From contig NC_031769.1 in NCBI RefSeq assembly GCF_001522545.3, positions 69,058,640 to 69,122,639 of the forward strand: DNA of 64,000 nt, read 5' to 3'. The position numbers and the translations under genes are program-made. The number at the start of each line of letters is the position of its first letter. The stretch's first letter is position 1. The notes under the pieces are model-generated. The model was not told the origin of the DNA, made no database searches, and saw only the letters and a program-made list of their open reading frames with translations. Below are positions 54,441 to 64,000 of the stretch, one piece after another. The DNA is from Parus major. Its lineage: Eukaryota; Chordata; Aves; Passeriformes; Paridae.

Positions 54441-54520
54441 GAGATGGAGAATGAGAAGGAGAGAAAGAGAGAGGGAAGGAGGGAAGGAAGGAGGGAGGGA
54501 GGGAGGGAGGGAGGGAGGAA
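54441..54520 (+). repeat. GGGA/GGAA purine microsatellite
   Basis: Degenerate GAGA/GGAA repeats lead into about seven near-perfect GGGA units at 54490-54517. The + strand is almost all purine and the G runs are spaced by single A, so it could form G-quadruplex or triplex DNA. It is probably length-polymorphic. Confidence 0.9.
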
Positions 54521-56268
54521 CTAGGCTTACCTAGGGGTTGAATAACCATTAGGAGATGCAGACTCCCCTGAACCCTGCACTTGTGTCTGTCCCAGGCTGC
54601 AATGCTGGAGTCAAGAGCTGCATCTCCAGGGTGAGTTACATATGTAACCGGGCAAAGCGTGTGAGCATCTGGCAGCTGTAACCTGTTCCCTCTTGGTGAG
54701 CTTGTCTTTTGGTGGGATGTTTCTTTGTTTCTCTGAGTGTAAAAGGAAAGCAAAACAGGGCCAGCTGTAGTGATTCTGCCACTGGGCTTCCTCTCCACTG
54801 CCAGTGCAGGAAGGTGGGAGGAGGCTCCCTACAAGAAATGGAGTGGGGTAACAGCTGCACACAAAGGCATGAAAAATATTGTTTCATGAAAACCACCCCT
54901 TTCCTACCAGCTGAAGGCATTGTAAAAGATTGCTGGTAGCTGAAGCCTTACACAGGAAGACAGGTTAAATTATCACAGTGTTCTTCATGGCCTCCCAGGC
55001 AATGAATCAGTGAAGCAGTGAAGTGGGCTGTTGCTTTCACTATGGAGGAATTCATCACAGTAGCCAAATTAATGGCTGCTTTTCAGAAGTTTCTCCTGGT
55101 ATCTGAAGGACTGATTTGCTGTCTGCTGTTTGTTATCTGTGGCAGTTTTAAGTTTCACTGAAGTGAGTATATTGCTTTCTGTGTTTAATGCCTGAATACA
55201 GCCTTCCTAACCTTGATGATGTCCATTGCTTTGCTTTCTTCCTTCGCTGGGCTTGATGATGATATCACAACAATTTACCTAGCTAAGAACTGGTTCCTCA
55301 TTTCGCCATGTGGCTACATTAGAGTAAATGTCCCATCAAATGGCCATGCTTGCAAGTCGACCTTAGGGTAGGAGCAGTAAGGCTGAAGTGTTTCACTGGT
55401 ATTTTAGGTGCTGTCTGTGTTTGAAGATGTAGCACAGGGCCCTTGGTGGCACTAGGGAAGGGGGACAAAGCAAACAGGTTGGAGGAGTGGATGCAAATGA
55501 TCTTCAGAAGCCCTGACTGGAAGGCCTAGCACTGACTGGCTGATTTGCACACATCCTGAGCTGGGTTTAGATTATTGCCAGCACTATCCTGGCCTGGGGC
55601 TCTCACTTGCATTTTTTTTTCTCACTGTGCTTCTATCACCTGCCACAAGCTGAGAGCTACAGTCAGAAGGCTGCCAGGACAGGCAGCTCCCAGGACAGTC
55701 CCCAGGAGAGGGGCTGCCTGCAAAATGATGTGGATCAAATTAATCCTTCAGGAAACCTTACTGAGAAAGAGAGTGTTGGTTGTGTTCCCTGGCACAGCTG
55801 AAAAATATATTAGTGGGATAAATACAGTGGCATGGCTGACAAAGTATATTCAGTGGTTTTCACTCTGACGCTTTTACCCAAATATTAAGCCTCCTAACTC
55901 ACACAAATTAGTCTTTCATCAGCTTTATATACAGCTTTTGTTGCTGAAGCATCTGGATACACTGTCTTGTCTCCAAGTCTTCTGTCCAGAACACACCAGA
56001 ATCCCTAGACTTCAACAAATGAGGTGTCTCCTTCACTCAGGGACCCCCAGCTCTCTGTGCTACCTGTATTTGAGAGGAACTACAAAAGAAAAGCAACCCA
56101 AACAACACAACCAAAAATATGGAAGTGGTAATTTAGGACATATTCAGGGGAATCAGAACATACATATAAGTAAAAAAACTAGTGTTTTCATCCACTTCTG
56201 CCTTGGTTAGAAACCCAGGACAATTGTCTGTGCCAGGCAAGCAGCTCCCAAGATGCTGTTCAGCTCAG

Positions 56269-56301
56269 CAGCCTAATTAGCGTGTCTCCAGCCTAATTAG
56301 C
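56269..56301 (+). repeat. 13-bp direct repeat containing TAATTA
   Basis: CAGCCTAATTAGC occurs at 56269-56281 and 56289-56301, a 20-base period, or about two helical turns. The TAATTA core is a common homeodomain target. This may be a small duplication with no function. Confidence 0.6.
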
Positions 56302-58629
56302 TGGTCAGAGGTGCAGATGAGCACTTTAATTGTGCCAATGTATCATCACTTCTGGCCAATCCCAGCCATGCCTACACAAGGAGAACAATGCAACTTGTGC
56401 AGATTTTTGTCTCGGCTCTACAAGGAAGGTGGATAAATCATGGAGCCCTCATTCTGCCACCCCTGTGCTCACAGAGCGAGAAGTCTTGTCAAGAGAGGGG
56501 TTTGAAGCGCCGGGGCTAACAGTGAGTGAAATACTCTCAGCATGAGTGAGTGTTCCTGAACAGCACATTAGCACACTGAGCCAAGCGCTTATCTAAAATT
56601 AAGCATTTTCCTCTACTTACACCCTGACATTCTTGTCTCCAATTATATTTATTTTGCTTGCTTTTCCTTTTTTCTCTGTGTGTATTCAAATGCTGATGAG
56701 AGAAGTCTATACAGAGACCAAGGAATGAGTAAGGTCTGAGTAGCACACTAATATAAAAGCTTGGGTGGAGTTCAGCTGTTAAATCTATATACTTTAAGTA
56801 TTATTGTCTTCTGCTAGGTTTGAAATACTAATGTACCTAGGCAAGAAAACAAATTTACAATGGCTTAGTTAGAAGTTCCTTCTCCAGGAAGAGCTAGAAT
56901 AAGCAAAACATAACCTGAAGCAAGGACAGATTCCCCTGGAACTTACTGAAAGGGATCTTCTTGAAATCAAGAGTTGTGTTCTATTAAATTAATGCAGATC
57001 CCATTTGGCCACAGGCTGACACACAGTCCCAAAGCTGGATTGCAGAGGGGCACAGTGGAGTGCTGGCACCCCAGCAGGACCAAATTCACTTCTGTGATCA
57101 CTGTTTTTATGGAGGCAGCAGCTGCTGACATGACACCTCTCTGTTAGTCTCCCTCCACACCATCCAAGGAGGGCTCTTGTTTATCTTTCTTCCCAGAACT
57201 GGGAAATCCTGTGTCTGCTGGCAGTGTGCCTGGACAAAAGGAGCTGGGTTGGAGTGTTGGAGTGCTACAGCTGAAGCAAAGGGAGGATGCAGACAACTGC
57301 TGGTGCAGTAGCCTCTATGTCAGGGTTCCTCTTTAGCTCAACAGCAGCTGGATTGGTTTGCCAGGAGTCCAGTAGAAGCAAACTAGGAAATCAGGGAGTA
57401 GGTGTTTTCCTGTGGTTGAAAATCTGTTGCACTAGAAAAAAAAAAAATTGCCTATGTTAAAAGCCAGTTTTGAGGGGAGAGTTAAGATTTCAGCTTCCTC
57501 TGCCAGCCTGTTTGGAGGTGGGGAGGTCACTTTGTGAACGTATGTGGACACCTGAACGCTGCAGGGGAGCTTACAGTGGCACTGCTTCCTGACCTTGCTG
57601 ATAAACATGAGGCACTTCTCGTAGGCATAAAATTGAATGGAGCAGCTTGCTGCTGACACTGAGCATTCTCTGAGATGCCTGATGATCATACCCTGCTCAC
57701 ATGCTTCTGGCAATGGCAATCAACAATGCTAAGGGCAGCAAAAATAAGAAAAACCTTAAAAAACCCAAAAACCCCACCCAAGGTTAGGTGAGTGTTGGTG
57801 TTCTGTCTCTTTATAGGCAGAGAGGTTCAGCTGCTGGGGACACCTGCACATGTCTGCCACACAAGATCAGACTCTGGAGAGCTGCCAGGTGAGGATGATA
57901 CATACCTCAGTCTTGTTTTCCATGAGTGCCCCATACTTTGACTTTTGCAGGAATGAGGCATGCCTGTAGCATCAGGACATTTGGATGAAACTGAGAATTG
58001 TGCCAGATGGTCTAATGATCCCTCCCACCTTCTATAAGGTTCTATAAAGCTTCATCTTTGAGACGTAGCATAGTCTACTTGTGCAAACCTGAAAGAAAAA
58101 CCCACCACTACCAATCCTCCATATTGCACCTCCTGAAGACGTTGTGCAGCAAATATCTTAAAATACCTTTTTAAAAATATGTCCAGGTGTTGTTTTTAAT
58201 TGAAGTCTCTGACCTTGCTCACTTGAGAATACATGGCTGAATTAAAAAAGAACTGCGTAAAACTTGCTTAAAATATTAAAAATATGTTTTAAAATATTAC
58301 TCTGCATTTCAGGCTTATATGAAAACTGCACATATATTAAAATTGAATTGTGTATTAATATATCAACATCAAACCTGTATATTAGTGTAATTAAAACCAC
58401 CTTTTTGTTGCTTGGGAAATTACTTAGAAGTTGACAAGTTCAAAGGCAAAAGAAAGTAAAAATTTCAGACAAACCTGGTTTTGTCCTTTACTTTGGTAAT
58501 GTAGTTATCAGTGTTAGTAAACTGTTCCTCTTGTATGTCTTTATTGTCTTAGTCAAACAGGAAGTATGATGGATGTATCATGTCAGAGTTGGGTAAATTT
58601 GCTAATAACATGTATTCCTTGGAAATTTC

Positions 58630-58672
58630 TGAAATAATAATAAAAATAATGAAATAATAATTATAATGCCAT
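58630..58672. repeat. AAT-rich low-complexity repeat
   Basis: Interrupted AATAATAA units within an AT-rich zone, a degenerate trinucleotide repeat. Confidence 0.65.
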
Positions 58673-58942
58673 AATTGGATGTTCTTTCATGTTTATCGAA
58701 AATCTGTGTGTAAATTCAGAAACAGTGCAAGCTGAAGCATATTTTATAAATACCTATATGTATAAATAGATGTTTATATTTGAGCATGTGCTCAATACAT
58801 GTGTGTTTATCTTTAATGATACATATATTGAAAAATTTCACATGGCGTTGCTTGAGAAGCCTCAGCAGCACAGAATAGTTATAGTAAGGTTATAAAAGAC
58901 TCATAGGGAAAAGTTTGCAAAATCCTTTCATCTAAAATAATG

Positions 58943-59062
58943 ACAGAATCATCATAGATTCACAGAATGGTTCGGGTTGGGAGGGACCTTAAAGATGACC
59001 TTGTTCCAACCACCTGCTATGGGCAGGGACACCTCCACTAGACCCAGTTGCTCAGAGTCCAT
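58943..59062 (-). mobile_element. CR1 LINE 3'-end fragment
   Basis: ACAGAATCATCATAGATTCACAGAATGG is followed by TTCGGGTTGGGAGGGACCTT, AAAGATGACC and GGGCAGGGACACCTCCACTAGACC. This is the complement of the classic avian CR1 3' terminus. The element is on the minus strand and about 120 bases are left. It is severely 5'-truncated. Confidence 0.88.
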
Positions 59063-59498
59063 GTAAAGTTGGAGATTTGACTCTTCAATGCATCTCACCT
59101 CAACATGGAGCTTTTCAGTTTTGCAAGAAGCGGTCTGTCTCTGCTCTTTTACCCTTTCATGCATGCACACATAGGGATATGGGATATACCTTCCCATAGG
59201 AGGTGACTCCAAATGACTAGATAGCTATATTCCAATGTTAAAAGAGCATGCCCTGGTCTCTTTCATCTTGGAAATAATTTCATGTGAATGTCCTGTGGAA
59301 ATGGATCTATATAATACACTGATGTAATATGCATGTGAAAATCTGGAGGAATGTTTCATAACAAAGCTGGAAGAACATTACTGTTGACCAGATGTTGCCT
59401 GTGAGTACCCCACTGTATTTTCAACCATCCTTTTTTTGCTCAGCAGAAAATTATTCAGAGGTATCTCAAAGGCAAAAGTGTGGTGAACTCTGGAACAG

Positions 59499-59529
59499 TA
59501 GAGATTCATATGGGTCATATGAATCTCTA
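59499..59529. repeat. Perfect 14-bp inverted repeat (hairpin)
   Basis: TAGAGATTCATATG and its exact reverse complement are separated by only GGT. A smaller stem (ATCTCT / AGAGAT) overlaps the right side. No transposable element is recognised around it, and it lies 177 bases before the solo LTR. Confidence 0.9.
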
Positions 59530-59901
59530 ATGAGAGATCGTGTAGCTGTGCTTTATTTTTCTTGATCAATTTTTTTTTAATGAAAAATGCATTTATTGTT
59601 ACTACACTCTTAAGATGATTGCTTTTGCTTCTATTCCTTTGACTAAATATGCAAGGGAAGCAAGGACAAGTAGATACTCCTGATCTCATTATGCATTTAA
59701 CAGAGTGTCCTGGTTCGGGAGGACAGGATTAATTTTTGCAGTGGCCAGGAGAGGCTATGGATAGGACCTGAAGGTTGTTTTGTAACACCTCAGGTCATTT
59801 TCCATGGATGGGGAAAGGGGGAATCCCTTAGGGGCTGGTAGAGGGAGAGGTTGTCAGGGGTGAGAACTCATGTGCAAATCCTTTGTTTCTTGCACACCTT
59901 T

Positions 59902-59948
59902 GTTATTATTATTATTTATTATTATTATTAAAAATAATAATAATTATT
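59902..59948. repeat. TTA/AAT repeat within the LTR
   Basis: TTATTATTATT units are followed by AAAAATAATAATAATTATT. The T-rich and A-rich halves are complementary and can pair as a hairpin. It is part of the LTR's known low-complexity block and probably length-variable. Confidence 0.8.
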
Positions 59949-60070
59949 GTTTGTTTTCATATCTCATTTCTGTTTTGAGTAAATTGTTCTTTTCTCAGCC
60001 CATGATCTTTATGTTTTGTGGCTCCAATTCTCCTGTCCATTCTGCTGCAGGAGAAGGGGAAGAGGGAGAA

Positions 60071-60102
60071 GTGAGTGAGTGAGTGAGTGAGTGAGTGAGT
60101 GA
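60071..60102 (+). repeat. GTGA tetranucleotide microsatellite
   Basis: About eight perfect GTGA units lie inside the 3' part of the solo LTR, probably expanded after insertion from a GAGTGAG-like LTR sequence. Confidence 0.92.
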
Positions 60103-60170
60103 AGGGCATGTAGTTTAGAGAGTCTCAGTGGGAGCACTAAACTGGGGAGTATCATTTCCAAACCATGACG

Positions 60171-63100
60171 CAGATCAAACAGGGTAGTTTCCACTGCCAG
60201 CTGAATGCAAGTGAGACTCTTGAACATTTCTGCTGTCCTGTTGGTTAATGGAACCTTCCTCTTTAGCTACACCACTTGGATTTTTTTCCTCAAGCTTCTC
60301 CAAAGTACAGGTGCCACTAGAGCTGTTCACATTTACAGCCCATAACCCCTCAAGAACACTAGAAATACAGCAGAGGAATAATTGCTTTGCCCAGGTTAGT
60401 TGCATTACTTGTAGTTGGGACCTGAAAATATGCAAAATGTTCTGTGGGCGACTTTATATTGGGGTCTTAACAGGTAAAAGAAATTAGGCTGTAGAGTTTG
60501 GAGACAGGGAGGCTGTTGGGAAAAAGGCAGTGCAGTAAATGCATTATGCACACAAATGGTTATGTATGCTTGTGACCTAAACTGAATTGCTGGGATTTCT
60601 TGCACTATAGCAAGTTTGGTATCATATCTTTCTCTATCCTTTCTGTGGGTCTTAAATTTTTTCCCCCAGAGCTCCCTGCAATGTGAGAGTCCATTTTTCT
60701 ATGCTTATGGTTGCCACCTCATGCAAGAAGAAAATACATAATTTCCAGGGTAATCTTGTGTGGAAAACCAGGCATAAGCAGATAAGCATGTTTTATTCTC
60801 AAGCATTCTGACTGTTGTGAGAGGAAAGTTGTTAATGGAAGAGAGAGTCCTGGGGAGATGGGGCAGCGCTGTTCTCAGCCATCTTCCTTTTCTGCCTTGA
60901 GGCTTGTGCTCAGTGTGCCTGCACCGACCCCCCCTCAGCCCAACTCACTTCCTGGAAGGCTCTAAAAGGCTGTCTGGGCATGCACAGATAATGTAATGTG
61001 AATGCTGTGATAAACCTATTTTACATAAGAGATGTGCGCCAGATAAACTAGAAAAAGAAGTGGATCAGTCCCTTTCTCCCTTTGTGTCTCCCTGTTGACC
61101 CCAGATTTGGACTATCCATGGTGGCAGGACCAAGGTGGGATCTAAGGACTAGTGATATTTTTCCTTCTCTTTCTCCCTTTTTTGTCTTTATTTCTGTCCT
61201 CCCTTGCTTTGTCTTGGCAAAGTGCACCTATCATATTCTTACCCTGTACTCTGTTAGTACTGAAGTTTGCTGTAAGGGCTGGTAGTTGTACAAGTTGAGA
61301 GCTTGTTAGCCAGCACTTCTCTGATTATATAGAGGGCTAGTTTCTGGAATTATAGTGACTATATAAGAAAAGATAAGAGGTCCCTGACGTGTGGACTGGT
61401 GTCTTTGTTCAGCCAGATGAGAATTTATAATGAACAGCATGCCCCCTCCTGAGTGGGCTGTGGTGTCCTGCCCTGGCAGTTTTGACCACCATGCAGAACA
61501 GTCCAGGTCCAGATGGAAAACCACCTGTAAACAAAATGATGGACACCCATCCAGTGACATTTCCCACAAAAGAGATTGTCAGCTGGAGATGTGCTATGCA
61601 GCTGTACTTAATCCTTGGAAATTTTGAGTAGAGTCCTGAAAGCATCCAGAGCTGTGGGGTGGAAGTGAATGAATACTGGGCTTCTCCTAAGCACTGCTGT
61701 GCTACGGGGCTTACTTGGGCTGTGTTTGCACCCTGTGTGGTTTCACCCTGCCAGCTGGAGCTGCACTGCCTGTTTTAGCCATAGGCACCCAAGCTCTGCT
61801 CCTTTTGTAGCCTGCACAGAGGAGTCCTGCTTATGTCTATCCAGAAAGTTCAAGGATCAGATAGCACCTCTCATCTTCCTTGCTTGTAAATTGTCCAGGA
61901 GAAATAGTGTTTACCTCTGGATTAAAGAACTGATCTTATAATGGTGTCTGCAGATGGCAAAGATCAGCTGGATATATAAAACCAAAAATTCCCCTTTGGC
62001 CTTTCAAAGCAATAGAGAAGCTGCCACCTAGAAACCAGCAGAGATGTGTACCTTTCTCTCCTGTTCTGAAACAAAGGACAGATATTCTCCTATTGGTTTT
62101 TCTGTGAGATGACTTTCTGTGTATTGATTTTATGACCTTTCAACTGCTGTCTCTCAAGTCTTTTGCACTGACAGCATTATGAGGATCAGCTGTAAGATTG
62201 GAGCTTGGAAAATGTTTTTATTTTTGGTTCTTTCTGAGTCAGATGGGTTCACAAAATCCTTGGGGCTGAATGATGATATAATTTCTCACCTCTGTACTTC
62301 ACAGGTCAAATTATTGCAGCTGCTCAGAGAATTGGAAGAATTCAGGTCACAGAATTAGCCTTTAGCATCCATTTCTGCTCTTAGTGAAGTTAAGGGAAAA
62401 TTCCTTCAGGATCAGATTGGCTACCAGTTTGTGCACATTTGCTCATGCTGAAACCTGTGGCTGTATGCCACTATGTTGAATTCTGCACCTAAAAATAGAT
62501 ATCTTTGCAGGAACAAGGGGCTTGCTCTGTTCACATTTATTCCTTTATCCCTGACTGATTGTTTCTGTCTGTCAGCAATGACAAAGCCTCATTGTTTTGG
62601 TGCTCTAACTGGGACACGTTAAATGGGTCCTGTTTTCAGAAACTGCTGAGACTGAGCCCTTGAGAGTGTTTCACCCTGGATAGCCCAAAGTAGTGGCAGT
62701 TGCACCTTCCCTTAATAATATCTGCTTTTGATGCAGTTTTCTGCAACTTAGTGATTTAAAGCCCACCCAGTTTGTGATTGTTGGGGAGAAGAGATAGTAG
62801 ATTGCTCTTCAGATACTCACCTTGGCATTTTGTAGAAAACACTGCTGCTTTTTAGCCAAGTGATCTCTCCCTTTTGCTCATTCTTATCCTGCTGACCGTT
62901 CATTCTCCATTCACCAGGCTCACAAACAACCTCATTTTTCACACCTACTTCTCCATTTGTTGACACTTTGGGCTCCTGCCCATTGCTCTCCCTCAGCAGC
63001 AAGCTCATTCACATTCCATATTCAAAACCCACAACATGATTCATTGAACACCAAAGTGCTTTTGCTTTGCACTGTTTGTCTGAGACTGACCTGAAGGATG

Positions 63101-64000
63101 ACATTATAAATGAGCTCTTACATCTGAATTGCTTTGTCCTGATTAGCAAAGTCAGTAGAAAATGGCAAGGAGCTTTTGGTCTTGAGTGGGATCAGCTGCT
63201 TCTCCAAAGTTTCTCTATTCATTGATCTTATGTCTTTACTTCCCTCTGTTGCATGGAGTGTACCAGTTTTTAGGCCCTCAAGGGAGATTTTTGAAAAGGA
63301 CAGTTTGCTACAGATGACTTTCACAAAAAAACCAAAACCAAAACCCAAACAAAACCCCCCAGCCAAATCCTAAACCAACAGAATGGAAGTGGCATTCTGT
63401 TTGAAAAGACAGGGATGAGCTGGACGTTGAAAATGTTGTAAACCATGAGAATGCTGCAACTTTAATTTTGGTGATTTGAGAGGTTTCAGTCTGCGCACTT
63501 AGAAGATCATTAAAATTAATGGGAATATTCACCCCTCAATAACAGAATTCAATTTAGAAATGTCATAGTATTATCTAAATTCTTTGTTGGTCATTCAGAC
63601 TAACATTCCAAATTCAGATATGTGACTAATTTTGATGCATGTCACTAAAAGAGAGGAACCAAAGATCAGTCTTATTTTTTGTCATCCACAGATTAATGTG
63701 AAAATATTTCCCCAGTGATTTGTCTGTTTTGCCGTATTTACTCGGCTTTCTCTTAATTTCAGTTGTATTCCATATCCATGCCATTGAAATCTCAGTCATG
63801 ACCATTGACTACATCAAGATTTATAGAGCTGCAAAATACTACTCTGAGGGCTAAGACCTTATTTTGAGACATAATGAGTCTCAGTAGACATCATAATAGA
63901 GATTATTAAGTGCTTTATTGCACACAGTAATTATTGTTGTCGTGCAGAACATCTCAGCTCGTGTCATAAAAGTGGTAGTTTTTCAGACTAATATTAAGGA
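60171..64000. other. Noncoding DNA to the window edge
   Basis: No recognisable coding exon, RNA gene or transposon is seen after the LTR. An A/C-rich low-complexity tract lies at 63325-63378. Open frames are short and overlap on both strands. Confidence 0.5.
63325..63378 (+). repeat. A/C-rich low-complexity tract
   Basis: Irregular CCAAAA/AAACCC units make a strand-asymmetric, nearly guanine-free stretch. It is probably a decayed simple repeat. Confidence 0.65.

Larger units (their letters stand above)
45700..58900. other. Noncoding DNA downstream of RNF152
   Basis: No open frame here resembles a protein I recognise, and the frames overlap on both strands at lengths expected by chance. Named contents are a G/T-rich stretch near 49797-49849, the GGGA repeat at 54441-54520, a duplicated CAGCCTAATTAGC at 56269-56301 and an AT-rich zone around 58140-58830. 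Part of the left end may still be RNF152 3' UTR. By mammalian synteny CDH20 would lie further to the right in opposite orientation. Confidence 0.5.
59706..60170 (+). mobile_element. Solo LTR of an avian endogenous retrovirus
   Basis: It begins TGTCCTGGTTCGGGAGGACA followed by GGATTAATTTT, resembling the start of LTRs common in songbird genomes. It includes the typical internal TTATTATTATT stretch followed by TTGTTTGTTTTC, then AAATTGTTCTTTTCTCAGCCC, and ends in CCAAACCATGACG near 60170, where the usual terminal CA appears altered to CG. The flanks CAGAG (59701-59705) and CAGAT (60171-60175) look like a 5-base target duplication with one change. About 465 bases are present. No internal retroviral gene adjoins it, so it is a recombined solo LTR. 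The family is named from memory of avian repeats, and the exact subfamily is uncertain. Confidence 0.72.

Noticed and set aside
1..64000. Prokaryote-type features such as operons, CRISPR arrays, insertion sequences or phage
   Set aside because: Gene density, intron-scale spacing, the CpG island and avian repeats show vertebrate DNA. No regularly spaced direct-repeat array was seen.

Overview
The window is vertebrate nuclear DNA, almost certainly from a bird. It is gene-poor, with one clear protein-coding gene, a single large CpG island, several 5'-truncated CR1 LINE fragments with the avian 3' end, and one solo LTR of a type I associate with songbird endogenous retroviruses. There are no operons, tRNA or rRNA genes, CRISPR arrays or prokaryotic features.

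Layout. Positions 1-1599 are noncoding flank with a G-rich tract near 611-635. Positions 1600-2620 are a dense CpG island (shore to about 3090) with GC boxes, G-quadruplex-forming runs, a YY1-like ATGGCGGC motif and several consensus splice donors. It is the best candidate for the promoter and untranslated first exon of the gene downstream. About 2454-40862 would then be a first intron of roughly 38 kb, with two CR1 fragments, simple repeats and no convincing coding exon. Positions 41058-41669 hold the complete, intron-free coding region of RNF152 (203 residues), a lysosome-associated transmembrane RING E3 ligase. Downstream lies a probable long 3' UTR with several poly(A) signals up to about 45.66 kb. 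The rest, to 64000, is AT-rich noncoding DNA with a GGGA repeat, one more CR1 fragment, a perfect 14-bp-arm hairpin and the solo LTR.

RNF152 acts in nutrient sensing: the family ubiquitinates RagA (and is reported to act on Rheb), which restrains mTORC1 at the lysosome. From remembered mammalian synteny (CDH20 - RNF152 - PIGN), PIGN should lie to the left and CDH20 to the right, but neither is seen here.

I found no convincing undescribed system. The better second looks are the structured CpG island and its unresolved first exon, the hairpin at 59499-59529, a locally duplicated segment at 33951-34531, the E-box palindrome at 24655-24675 and a p53-like element at 31593-31614. These are sequence-pattern observations only.
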